From: SYIM01 sp964581825
Lineage (GTDB): Bacteria; Pseudomonadota; Gammaproteobacteria; Burkholderiales; Burkholderiaceae_E
Assembly: GCA_964581825.1 (NCBI GenBank)
Contig: CAZORB010000094.1
Coordinates: forward strand, 1 to 17,237
DNA length: 17,237 nucleotides
Direction: 5' to 3'
Every line of letters begins with the position of its first letter. Positions within the stretch are counted from its first letter, which is position 1. Of the stretch, positions 7,015 through 14,882 are shown in pieces. Made by a program: the position numbers and the translations under genes. The notes beneath the pieces were generated by a model. It was not told where the DNA came from, searched no databases, and saw nothing but the letters and a program-made list of their open reading frames with translations.

Positions 7015-9030
7015 TTACTGCTTGATCATGTTTTTAAGGACGCTCGCTACGCGCTTGGAGTCTTCTGACACCAGCATTCGAATCACGGCAACCTTGTCAT
7101 CATAAGTATTCGCGGTGTCGAGCATATCAATAGAGATGGAGGATTTCTTGGGTTTCAGGCGGGCCTTGATTTCCTCGAGCGTTTCACCCTCGCCGATTTC
7201 GATCATGCCCTCTTCGAGCGGCTCGTCATCCTCGGCCTTGTCGCCATCCTTGCCATCTTCCTTCTTGTCGCCTTTGTCGCCATCGGCGCCCGCTGCACCT
7301 GCCCCAGCCGCGGCAGCGGCCGTTATCGCTGCGATCGCCGTAGCGTCCAACGGTTTGCCGTCGGGACCAAGGATCGGCTTACCGTCCGGCCCAATCAGCA
7401 GCCCAGCCAGCTTGGGATCAGGCACAGCAACCGGTGCGGGCAGGAATGCACGCATCACCGGGCGGACGATAAACAGCAGAATCATCACGAACACAAGCGC
7501 GGCGACACTGCTCTTGATCGCGCCAATGAGCGTTTCGCTTTCGTACCAGGCAACCGGGGGACCTGCAGCAGCAACCGGTTCAAACTTCGCGGTAACCAGG
7601 GTCACCACATCCCCGCGTTTATCGTCAAAACCGATCGTGCCCCGCACCAGCTCGGTCACGCGATCGATTTCACTCGCTGAGAAGCGAGCGGGTTTACCCC
7701 CCTGGCTTCCATCCTGGGCCGTCGGATCATGAATGACCACCGCGACCGCCATCCGTTCGATAGTGCCGGTGGGGTGCTTGATGTGGCGTACGGTGCGGTC
7801 GAGTTCAAAGTTACGCGTGCTGCGTTTGCTGAGCGACCCTGCGGTTGCCACCGGCTCCGGCGTAGCCGAAGCGTTCGGACTGAAGCGGGCATCCGGCGGG
7901 GGCTGATTTGATAAAGACCCCGGAATTCCCTGCGCATCGGGCCTTGCCGTGCGCTCTTCGGCAAGCACCTCCGAACGTGTCTTAGGACCTTCCCGGCGCG
8001 AGTCAAAGTCCTCGAACGTCACTTCCTGCTGCGTGAAGTCGAGCCGAATATCAACCTGGGCTTTCACGTTGTGCTCGCCCACGACAGGCGCAAGGATCTG
8101 CGTGATGCGAGTGCGGTATTCGCGCTCAACCTGCCGCTTGTGCTGAAGCTGGGCGTTCGTGAGCCCCATCGCTGCTTCGCTGGGTGCGTCGCTCAGCAGA
8201 TTTCCATCGTCATCCACCACCGATACATTTTCTGCTGGCAGATAAGGTACGCTGGACGAGATCAGCTGAACAATTGCCTTGACCTGCGCGGGCGACACCA
8301 TCCGACCCTGATGCGGCGTCACGACAACCGAAGCCTTCGGCGCAATACGCTCGCGAATGAACGGGCTTTGACGCGGCATCGCAAGATGCACGCGCGCGGC
8401 TTTAATTGTTGAAATCGTCATAACGCTGCGAGCAAGCTCCTGCTCGATCGCCGCATTGAATCGCACCTGCTCCATAAACTGGCTGGTGGTCATCGCCGAC
8501 TGACCCTTCAGCGAATCAAGACCGCCCGCGACCGCCCCTTTCGGCAGCCCCTGCGAGGCCAGCAGCATCCGGGCCTCGTGGTAACGCGCCGGGGGGACAA
8601 TCAGGTTACCGTTTTCCGGGTCGACCTTAGCATCGAAGCGGCCCGCCTTCAGCGCCTCGAGCGCAGCCTGACGGTCGGTCTCGCTGATACCGGGCAGCAA
8701 AACTCGCCACTGCGGCGACGGGGTTTGAATCCAAAGGAACATAGCCCCGAAAAGCATCAGCACCAGCACGGCAAGAATGATTGGCATCGACTTCTTGACG
8801 GCAGGCTGCTTGAAAAGATCGCCCATTCCGGCGAACGCGCCGGCCGGGAAAAAGCCGGGTAATTTGGATAACGCCGAGGACATTGGGCCACTGGGTCCGC
8901 CCGCCGGGGCGCCTGTTGGCACGGGCGCGCTGGCTCCGGGCCTGGGAACGGGTAAGCCACCTTCTGCCGAAGGTGCCGGAGCATCATTGGGACGGGCGGT
9001 TGCGGGTCCGGGAGCGGTCATCGTAGCCAT
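7015..9030 (-). CDS. fliF: Flagellar MS-ring protein FliF, with extended N terminus and charged C-terminal insert
   Basis: The inner-membrane ring protein on which the basal body is built. At 671 residues it is about 110 longer than Salmonella FliF. In order: a Pro/Ala/Gly-rich cytoplasmic tail (1-75), membrane segment 1 (about 82-101), periplasmic ring-building domains (about 105-490) with the family sequences WRVLLPG and ARVHLAMP, membrane segment 2 (about 503-523), an Ala-rich and Asp/Lys-rich insert (about 535-607) beginning with two GPDGKP repeats, and the C-terminal FliG-binding segment (about 630-671, ...YDDKVAVIRMLVSEDSKRVASVLKNM). The ATG at 9030 has a weak AAGAG site; ATG at 9021 is an alternative. 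It lies 26 bases after fliE. Confidence 0.96.
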   Translation of the reverse strand: MATMTAPGPATARPNDAPAPSAEGGLPVPRPGASAPVPTGAPAGGPSGPMSSALSKLPGFFPAGAFAGMGDLFKQPAVKKSMPIILAVLVLMLFGAMFLWIQTPSPQWRVLLPGISETDRQAALEALKAGRFDAKVDPENGNLIVPPARYHEARMLLASQGLPKGAVAGGLDSLKGQSAMTTSQFMEQVRFNAAIEQELARSVMTISTIKAARVHLAMPRQSPFIRERIAPKASVVVTPHQGRMVSPAQVKAIVQLISSSVPYLPAENVSVVDDDGNLLSDAPSEAAMGLTNAQLQHKRQVEREYRTRITQILAPVVGEHNVKAQVDIRLDFTQQEVTFEDFDSRREGPKTRSEVLAEERTARPDAQGIPGSLSNQPPPDARFSPNASATPEPVATAGSLSKRSTRNFELDRTVRHIKHPTGTIERMAVAVVIHDPTAQDGSQGGKPARFSASEIDRVTELVRGTIGFDDKRGDVVTLVTAKFEPVAAAGPPVAWYESETLIGAIKSSVAALVFVMILLFIVRPVMRAFLPAPVAVPDPKLAGLLIGPDGKPILGPDGKPLDATAIAAITAAAAAGAGAAGADGDKGDKKEDGKDGDKAEDDEPLEEGMIEIGEGETLEEIKARLKPKKSSISIDMLDTANTYDDKVAVIRMLVSEDSKRVASVLKNMIKQ

Positions 9031-9056
9031 GGCTTAACTCTTTCTATTGTCGCGCG

Positions 9057-9410
9057 TCAGACCGGCATGTTCAGGATATCCTCGTACGCCTTGAGGACCT
9101 TGTTTCGAACCTGAAGCGTCGCTTCAAACGCAAGCGACGCCTTCTGCATTCCCAGCACTACTTCTGCGAGCGGAATTTCCGCGCCGCGCTCGTAGGCTTC
9201 TGCGGTTGCTCGAGCATTTAACTGCGTCTCGTTCACCGAGGCGATCGCATTTTTTACCGCGTCGCCAAACCCAGTTTTTTCAACTTGCTTCTGTTGCGGG
9301 CCCGAGGCAATCGCGGACGCCGTGTCGGCCTGTGTGCCAATCTGCGTCTGATACTTCCGGATCTGGCTCAACATCGATTCGACGTTGGCCGCATGCGCAC
9401 GTTCAATCAT
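9057..9410 (-). CDS. fliE: Flagellar hook-basal body protein FliE
   Basis: A small periplasmic adaptor (117 residues) between the MS ring and proximal rod, needed to start rod assembly and export. The second half shows the FliE signature: FGDAVKNAIASVNETQ, then AEAYERGAEIPLAEVVLGMQKASLAFEATLQVRNKVLKAYEDILNMPV with the classic VRNK...Y..I..MP.V end. The N-terminal 45 residues are variable, as is usual. I chose ATG at 9410 rather than GTG at 9413 because AAGGAG lies 7 bases before the ATG. The ATG overlaps the stop codon of the upstream activator (TGATG), so fliE is translationally coupled to it. This places the activator in the position held by fleR/flrC in Pseudomonas and Vibrio. Confidence 0.95.
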   Translation of the reverse strand: MIERAHAANVESMLSQIRKYQTQIGTQADTASAIASGPQQKQVEKTGFGDAVKNAIASVNETQLNARATAEAYERGAEIPLAEVVLGMQKASLAFEATLQVRNKVLKAYEDILNMPV

Positions 9411-9412
9411 CA

Positions 9413-10912
9413 CGCGGCTCCTTCACTTGCGATCGCCATCCCGCCCGGCATCGGCTCGCGCAGGCGGGCCAGTTTGTAGCGCAACGTTCTGGGGCTAATC
9501 CCGAGCCGCGCTGCGGCCTCATTGCGATTAGCGGATCCGCGGATCGCATTCATGATGGCCTGGTACTCGGTGGCGCGAACGCTTGAATGCAGGCCTTCCT
9601 CAGCCTGTGGCACGGCGGGCGAGAAATGCCTCGCCTCCCCTGCGAAAGCGTTCGGATAGCTCGCTACCGGGTTGAAAGACGGGCGATCGAACGCGTTGAA
9701 GCCGCTGGCCCCCGCGTGCGCCGCTGAAGATGGCATCGCAATATCTGCTTCCTGACGATACGACGCAGCCAACCCGCTGTGCGAATTCAGATCATCGAAC
9801 ACCAGATGCTCAAGCTCAACCGTTCCGGCCGTACACAAAACCAGCGCTCTCTGCATCACATTTTCGAGCTCGCGAACGTTCCCGGGCCAGCGGTAAGCAA
9901 GCAGTGCCTCGCCGGCTTCACGCGATAGCATCGGCGGCTGAACACCCTGTGAATGCTTCACCAGGAAGAGTGCCGCGAGCGGCAGGATATCGCCAGGCCT
10001 GTCAGCAAGGGGTCCGATCGTCAGCCGGAAGGCACTCACTCGGAAGTACAAATCTTCACGGAACTCCCGCGTTGCGATAGCAGCACGAAGGTCGCGGTTA
10101 GTTGCTGCCACCAGGCGAAAGTCGAGCTTTACCGTGTGGCTGCTACCAAGGCGCGTCAACTCGCGCTCCTGAAGCACACGCAAAAGCTTAGATTGCAGCG
10201 TGTAGGGCATTTCGCCGATTTCGTCGAGGAACAGCGTCCCACCATTTGCCTGCTCGAACAGGCCTGCTTTGCTCTGTGCCGCGCCGGTGAACGAGCCCTT
10301 CTCGTGACCAAACAGAATGCTTTCGATGAGCGACTCAGGAAGCGTTGCACAGTTCAGTGCAACGAACGGCGCTTTGTTTCGAGGCGACGATTCATGCAGA
10401 ACACGCGCCATGACCTCTTTACCAACGCCCGTCGGACCTGTAATCAGAACGGAAATATCTGAACGCGCCACGCGTTGCGCTAGAGCAAGCAGCGTCTGGC
10501 TGTTCGGGTCGGTAAATACGTAGGTCTTTTCGCGACCATCAGCGCTTGCGGCCGCGGCCGGACGTGTTTTCGACTTCCAGGTTGATACCGCGAAGTCGTC
10601 AGCGGCGATTACGTTATCCGCACCGTCTCGCATCGCCTGCACCGCAAGCTCGAAGCGGTCGCGGTCGATTCTCGCAATCAGCGCTGGACGCTTCGGCATC
10701 TGCGCGAACCGCTTGCGCAGCTCCGCAATGACCGACGTGTCATCCAGCGGCCGAACCACAACGCTTTCGACCGAAGGCGCCAAGGTAACGGCCTCGGTGA
10801 TGTTGCGTACCGGCAGTGGACGCAGCCCTGATTCAATCAGGCGCTGCCGCTCAATTTCGCCCAGTCTTTCGACCAGGTCGAACCACACAATGCTCGCAGA
10901 CTGTTCCGACAT
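9413..10912 (-). CDS. Sigma-54-dependent flagellar activator (FleR/FlrC position), degenerate receiver
   Basis: A 500-residue bacterial enhancer-binding protein that would remodel sigma-54 RNA polymerase by ATP hydrolysis. Residues 1-115 look like a receiver fold, but where the phospho-acceptor Asp should follow strand 3 there is VVVRPL, and the DD pair and Lys are also missing. The AAA+ domain is about 130-370, with Walker A GPTGVGKE (159-166), the sigma-54 contact loop as GSFTGA (206-211, usual form GAFTGA), Walker B GGTLFLDE (224-231) and RWPGNVREL (341-349). A Fis-type HTH is at about 458-484 (ANRNEAAARLGISPRTLRYKL). The start is ATG at 10912, five bases after GGGTGG. Longer readings from TTG at 10972 would place the sigma-54 promoter inside the gene and are unlikely. 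No cognate kinase gene is adjacent. The stop at 9412-9410 overlaps the fliE ATG. Confidence 0.92.
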
Positions 10913-10955
10913 CGATACCACCCGCATCCTGCATTGATTTTCCTGGATGCGGATT

Positions 10956-10971
10956 AGCAATCGACGTGCCA
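10956..10971 (-). promoter_or_regulatory. Sigma-54 promoter of the activator-fliEFGHIJ operon
   Basis: On the minus strand, TGGCACG-TCGA-TTGCT matches the -24/-12 consensus TGGCACG-N4-TTGCW exactly, with GG-N10-GC spacing. The start would fall near 10945, leaving about 33 nt before the ATG at 10912. The operon therefore appears sigma-54 dependent, and the activator it encodes may drive its own transcription or answer to another FleQ-like protein outside the window. Confidence 0.88.
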
Positions 10972-10976
10972 ACCTT

Positions 10977-10998
10977 ATTTAATCATTAAATTCAATGA
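10977..10998. promoter_or_regulatory. AT-rich palindromes upstream of the sigma-54 promoter (possible activator site)
   Basis: ATTTAATCATTAAAT (10977-10991) is a perfect 15-base palindrome. It overlaps a second inverted repeat, TCATT-AAATTC-AATGA (10983-10998). Part of this resembles the first 11 bases of the FleQ box consensus GTCAATAAATTGAC (9 of 11 matches), but the second half-site is offset. It lies only 6 bases upstream of the -24 element, close for an activator, so repression or FleQ-style promoter-proximal binding is also possible. Confidence 0.4.
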
Positions 10999-11041
10999 CT
11001 TAAATAGTACGTTTGGCTATAGCCGAGATTTCGACAACCCC

Positions 11042-11374
11042 TTATTGGCGGGCGGCGAAAAGACGACAGGGGTGCCCATCGGCCTGCAAAACCTCCCAGG
11101 AAGGCAGCGACCGACTCTTGAAGCCAAAGCCTCGGCACAGATAGGGAACGGCTGGGTCCCATGAAACGGCGAAATGCTGACACCGTCGACAGTCCGGCTG
11201 CTGACTGACCGCGCTACCTGCAAAGAGCGAGTCGACGCCAGTTCGGGCATACGGTTGCGCAGGGGCAACTCGAGCAACCCGCCCCACCGGGTCAACACGC
11301 GCCGGAGAGGTCGTGCCTAAGCCGCCCGACCGCTCCGAGTCATCCACGAGGTAATCAATTCGATTTCGGCGCAT
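11042..11374 (-). CDS. Small CxxC/WDP/FGFKS protein, putative zinc-binding, uncharacterised
   Basis: A 110-residue ORF overlapping the preceding glycosyltransferase gene by 20 bases in another frame. The first 55 residues look unstructured. The C-terminal half has a compact pattern: Cys62-x2-Cys65-x-His67, SWDP (71-74), Cys80, FGFKSRSLPS (83-92), Cys103, then L-F near the end. I recall this pattern from short bacterial proteins of unknown function, sometimes auto-labelled 'uracil-DNA glycosylase' without basis. Four Cys and one His suggest a metal knuckle. ATG at 11374 is the only reasonable start; it has no strong ribosome site, so coupling to the upstream gene is inferred. It is the last gene before the sigma-54 activator operon. 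A role with flagellin or its modification is suggested only by position. Confidence 0.7.
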   Translation of the reverse strand: MRRNRIDYLVDDSERSGGLGTTSPARVDPVGRVARVAPAQPYARTGVDSLFAGSAVSQQPDCRRCQHFAVSWDPAVPYLCRGFGFKSRSLPSWEVLQADGHPCRLFAARQ

Positions 11375-12821
11375 AGTCTTGTTCGGCTGCAAAGCGCAGC
11401 CGATACCCTCCGACATGCTCGCTTTCCGGCAATTCGGAACCCGGCGGAAACCTCCGGCATTCGCCGCCCATGGTGTAGAAGTCGTCATGCACCAGGCAAT
11501 CGGCCTTAATGATGGGCCAGACACGATCTCGAAGGAAATCCTGGTCTACCCAACGCCACTTCGGCTCATGGCTTTCGTAGTATTCAACAGCCTGTTGGCT
11601 CAGCTGCGGCAAAAGGCCTGCTACGCCTCCCCACATGCCCGCCATCATCAGCTCTGCGTGCTCAGGGTGATCACGCATCACATGAAAGCGACGCCCTGAC
11701 AACAGCCATTCCTGAACTGCCGCAACCTCTCGGTGGTTCACGACGGCGTCGCAATCGCGGCAAAGGAATCGTTCAACACTCGGGTCGTCTGTTGCCAAAA
11801 AGCGCCAGAAAAGCTTCAAGTGCGTCCGAGGGTCTGCCTCGACTGGAATGACGCGTGCGCCGTAGTCAACCAGAGCCTGGACGATTTCCGCGGGCACCGT
11901 ATCGTCAACGTAGAACCTGGCGCTCCAGCCGGGATACTCAAGCGGAACTTTTTTCGCATTGAGCACCGCGTTATAGGTGTACTTGGGGTTGTCGCCCCAC
12001 AGGCTGAAACAGATGACGTTACGCTCGGGGTGAGCGTCATCATTCGGCCTAAATTCGGGTACTTCCTCTGGCCAAGCGGCACGAAATTCTGCTGCATGCG
12101 ATTCGGACAGTCGCTGAGTAGCCAGCAGGTCTTTCGCCTCCAGCAAAGCTTGTCCGTGGGGAATTGCGCCCTGCTTATCGTTCCGATCCAGCATGAGCTT
12201 CAGCATGTTCACTTGCCAATCGTGCCCCGCTTTGGCGGAACATGACTCGAGCTCAGACAGCGCTTCGTCAAACCGCTTCAGCTCTCTCAGTGCCTGCGCT
12301 TTGGAGATTCGCAGCCGGTCATCCAGCGTGCATGTCAGCGAATCGATGAAATCAACCACCTGTTGATGCGCAGCCAGGGCCTGCAGCGCGCCAAGCCTAC
12401 CGTTGATTAAGTTGCGATTAACCGGATCAAGCGCAAGCGCCTCTTTGTATGCGTCTGCGGAGTCTTGCCACATCTCCTTGGCGTAGAAGCACTGGGCAAC
12501 GATCATACGAGACTGAAATGACCGTGCGTCAAGCTGCATCGAGCGCGATGCATAGTTCAGCGCCTGGTCAAACATCTGCAACCTATAGAGCGCTGCCGCA
12601 AGGTTGGAGTAGAACGCTGCGTCATCCGGACGAAGCACGATCGCCTTGCCAATCATCTTGACCGCGTCACGCAGCTCACCCCGCTGCATGTACACCACAC
12701 CCCTGAGATGAAGCGCGTCAGGCTGGTCTGGATGAGCAGCCAGAATGCGGTCGTAAAGCACCGCGGCTTCGTCGACCCGTCCTTCGCGATGAAGCGCCAG
12801 CGCCTCTGCCATGGTTGCCAA
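11355..12821 (-). CDS. TPR-glycosyltransferase-like protein, probable flagellin modification
   Basis: A 488-residue protein with two parts. Residues about 1-230 are tetratricopeptide repeats (AEALALHREGRVDEAAVLYDRILAAHPDQP, GVVYMQRGELRDAVKMIGKAIVLRPDD and further degenerate copies). Residues about 265-488 resemble a GT-A-type transferase: ICFSLWGDNPKYTY, YPGWSARFYVDDTVP, then FLCRDCDAVVNHREV (353-365) with a DxD-like Asp-Cys-Asp at 356-358, and FHVMRDHPEHAELMMAGMWGG (379-399). No signal peptide or membrane segment is seen, so it is cytoplasmic. The TTG at 12821 has GGAG six bases upstream; ATG at 12812 is the alternative but lies 15 bases from it. It lies 41 bases after fliC with no clear terminator between. 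Flagellin glycosylation is inferred from the location; the sugar is unknown. Confidence 0.82.
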   Translation of the reverse strand: MATMAEALALHREGRVDEAAVLYDRILAAHPDQPDALHLRGVVYMQRGELRDAVKMIGKAIVLRPDDAAFYSNLAAALYRLQMFDQALNYASRSMQLDARSFQSRMIVAQCFYAKEMWQDSADAYKEALALDPVNRNLINGRLGALQALAAHQQVVDFIDSLTCTLDDRLRISKAQALRELKRFDEALSELESCSAKAGHDWQVNMLKLMLDRNDKQGAIPHGQALLEAKDLLATQRLSESHAAEFRAAWPEEVPEFRPNDDAHPERNVICFSLWGDNPKYTYNAVLNAKKVPLEYPGWSARFYVDDTVPAEIVQALVDYGARVIPVEADPRTHLKLFWRFLATDDPSVERFLCRDCDAVVNHREVAAVQEWLLSGRRFHVMRDHPEHAELMMAGMWGGVAGLLPQLSQQAVEYYESHEPKWRWVDQDFLRDRVWPIIKADCLVHDDFYTMGGECRRFPPGSELPESEHVGGYRLRFAAEQDYAPKSN

Positions 12822-12862
12822 GCGAGTCTCCGATCAGTGTTCGAACTCCCCAGAATACCCGC

Positions 12863-14857
12863 TTAACCCTGCAGGAGCTGCAGTACGGACTGCTGACTGG
12901 TGTTGGCCTGCGCCAGAATGGCCGTACCCGCCTGCTGAATGATCTGATTGCGCGCCAATTCAGTACTGATCTGCGCATAGTCGGCATCCATAATCCGACT
13001 ACGAGACTGATTCAGCGCGCCGCTCGTTGTCATCAGGTTATCCACCGCAACCGTCAGCCGGTTCTGGAAGGCACCCAGCGTGGCTCGGTTCACCAGAATC
13101 TGGTCGAGCGCCCGGTCAATGGAGGTGAGCGCGCGTCCCGCGGATTCCTGCGTGACGATCGTCAGTGCTCCGCCAACCAGCACATCGGTGCCGCCCTGAG
13201 CAGCAATACCAATCTTGGCAAGCGACGCCGTGTTCTCGGCCTCGACACGAATCTCAGCGTTGACGTCTGAATAAAGTGTGATGCGGCCCTTCACCGTCAA
13301 GCCCGGGTTGCCGGTTCCGAGCTGACCCGAGGCTAGATCCCCGCTAAGCGAAGAGGCACCCGTCACCATCGGTGTTCCACTGGTGTCGTTGACAGTGATG
13401 TCAGCGCCACCGGCCGACCTGAGAATCAGCACACCGGAATCGCTTGCTGAGGCGATGATGCCGTTCACACCCGCTGCATTGATCTTGGATGTAAGGTCAG
13501 CAAGCGTCAAAACCGTGGTGGTGTCGATCGCTGCACCGTTGATGGTGAGCGATGCGGCCGCGACGTTGTTGAGGTTGACGCCAACCTGAACCTCCGTAAC
13601 CGCCGTTGCCTTGACACCCGACTGCTCGGCCATCATGTTGATGGTGGAAGCCTTCGCGATGGCCGAAGAGTCTGCCGAGGTCCCAATTCGCACCCCATTG
13701 ATTCGAATGTCATCGGATACCGTCAGCGCAGCACTAGACACGGAAATACCGGTAAACGCGGTGCCATCATTGGTTTCGTTCAGGCCCATCCGCTGCAGGT
13801 CAGCAACCGTACCCACGCCACCGGGATACCCGTTCGCGTCACTACGAGCAAACAGCTTGATACCCTGATTGGTCAGGCTATCCATCGAGACATAACCGGT
13901 ATAGGTGCCCGACACGAAGCCAGCGGTCGAAGTTGCACCGATCACAATGTCTTCGCCGGTGTTGTTCGACAGCTCGATGGTTCCCGCCTGAGACAGCGTT
14001 GCAACAATGCCGCCCACGTCGCGGTTGATGTTAGCAACCAGCTCAGCCACCGAACCCGCTGCGCCCACATCTTTGCCGTTGATCTTAAGCGCACCCGCCG
14101 CAAACGATTCAGCCGTAGGCGTCGTGCCGCGCAGCGTATTGAACGCGGTCGCCTTCACCTGATGCTGACCAATATTCGTATTGATCGCCGAAGCCAGCAC
14201 CTTCGCTGCGTTGGTATTGCTCAACGGAACCGTGGTCGATGATGCAAACGCCGGCTTGTTGTTGATCAGGACGTCATCCGTGGCGTCAATACCACTAATG
14301 GTGCCGATCCGGCCGCTCGTCATCTCGCCCTCGACCGCGAAGCCCTGCAGCCCCAGGCTCTTCGAGCGGGCATCCACCACGCCAACCTGTACCTGCTCGC
14401 CTTCTTTGACACCGGTCTGCAGCATCACGGGGTTGTTCTGCCCGTTGATCAGCTTGATGCCGTTGAAATTGGTGGTCTCAGCGACGTTGTCAATCTGGGC
14501 AACCAGCTGGTCCATCTCCGCCTGGAGCGCCTCCCGATTGCTTCGGCTCATCGTGCCGTTAGCCGCCTGAACCGCCAGCTCGCGCATCCGCTGCAGCATG
14601 TTTGAGATTTCGCCAAGCGCGCCCTCAGCGGTCTGCATCATCGAAATACCGTCATTGGCATTTCGAATCGCCACTGCGATACCGCGCAAATCGGCTGTCA
14701 TGCGGGTACCGATTGCAAGGCCCGCCGCGTCGTCCTTGGCGGAGTTAATCCGCTTGCCGGTCGACAACTGATTCATGTTGTCAGTCATCGAGCGGTCGTT
14801 AACCTTGAGCGCCTGATGAGCAAACAGCGCTTTGACGTTGGTATTGATAATAGTCAT
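12863..14857 (-). CDS. fliC: Flagellin with large central domain
   Basis: The filament subunit, 664 residues and Cys-free. The conserved N-terminal D0/D1 is at residues 1 to about 175 (MTIINTNVKALFAHQAL, LSTGKRINSAKDDAAGLAI, RMRELAVQAANGT at 90-102, ETTNFNGIKL), and the C-terminal D1/D0 at about 565-664 (IDRALDQI...LGAFQNRL, LNQSRSRIMDADYAQISTELARNQI, ending SVLQLLQG). About 390 residues between them are variable and contain roughly four flagellin_IN-like units (about 196-240, 257-307, 383-427, 436-490) with the xxINGxxI...LAxxIN...V.A pattern. They are rich in Ser/Thr, suitable for O-glycosylation. The ATG has GAGG 8 bases upstream. It lies 25 bases after a small TPR-like gene, and the pair starts from a sigma-54 promoter; no sigma-28 promoter is visible upstream. 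Confidence 0.97.
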   Translation of the reverse strand: MTIINTNVKALFAHQALKVNDRSMTDNMNQLSTGKRINSAKDDAAGLAIGTRMTADLRGIAVAIRNANDGISMMQTAEGALGEISNMLQRMRELAVQAANGTMSRSNREALQAEMDQLVAQIDNVAETTNFNGIKLINGQNNPVMLQTGVKEGEQVQVGVVDARSKSLGLQGFAVEGEMTSGRIGTISGIDATDDVLINNKPAFASSTTVPLSNTNAAKVLASAINTNIGQHQVKATAFNTLRGTTPTAESFAAGALKINGKDVGAAGSVAELVANINRDVGGIVATLSQAGTIELSNNTGEDIVIGATSTAGFVSGTYTGYVSMDSLTNQGIKLFARSDANGYPGGVGTVADLQRMGLNETNDGTAFTGISVSSAALTVSDDIRINGVRIGTSADSSAIAKASTINMMAEQSGVKATAVTEVQVGVNLNNVAAASLTINGAAIDTTTVLTLADLTSKINAAGVNGIIASASDSGVLILRSAGGADITVNDTSGTPMVTGASSLSGDLASGQLGTGNPGLTVKGRITLYSDVNAEIRVEAENTASLAKIGIAAQGGTDVLVGGALTIVTQESAGRALTSIDRALDQILVNRATLGAFQNRLTVAVDNLMTTSGALNQSRSRIMDADYAQISTELARNQIIQQAGTAILAQANTSQQSVLQLLQG

Positions 14858-14882
14858 TTAAGTGACCTCGCTGTGCTGTCGT

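Noticed and set aside
7115..7732. 205-residue plus-strand ORF opposite fliF
   Set aside because: Ser/Ala/Pro-rich antisense shadow of the well-supported fliF gene in GC-rich sequence, with no family signal.
10913..10972. Longer activator reading from TTG at 10972
   Set aside because: It would begin at the -24 region of a perfect sigma-54 promoter; the ATG at 10912 has a ribosome site and follows the predicted start.
11015..11024. GGCTATAGCC palindrome after the Cys-rich gene as a terminator
   Set aside because: It would form only three G-C pairs around a 4-base loop and no T-run follows on the minus strand.
11399..11406. GCCGATAC, a sigma-28 -10-like sequence on the plus strand
   Set aside because: There is no matching -35 at the right distance, and it lies inside and antisense to the glycosyltransferase gene.
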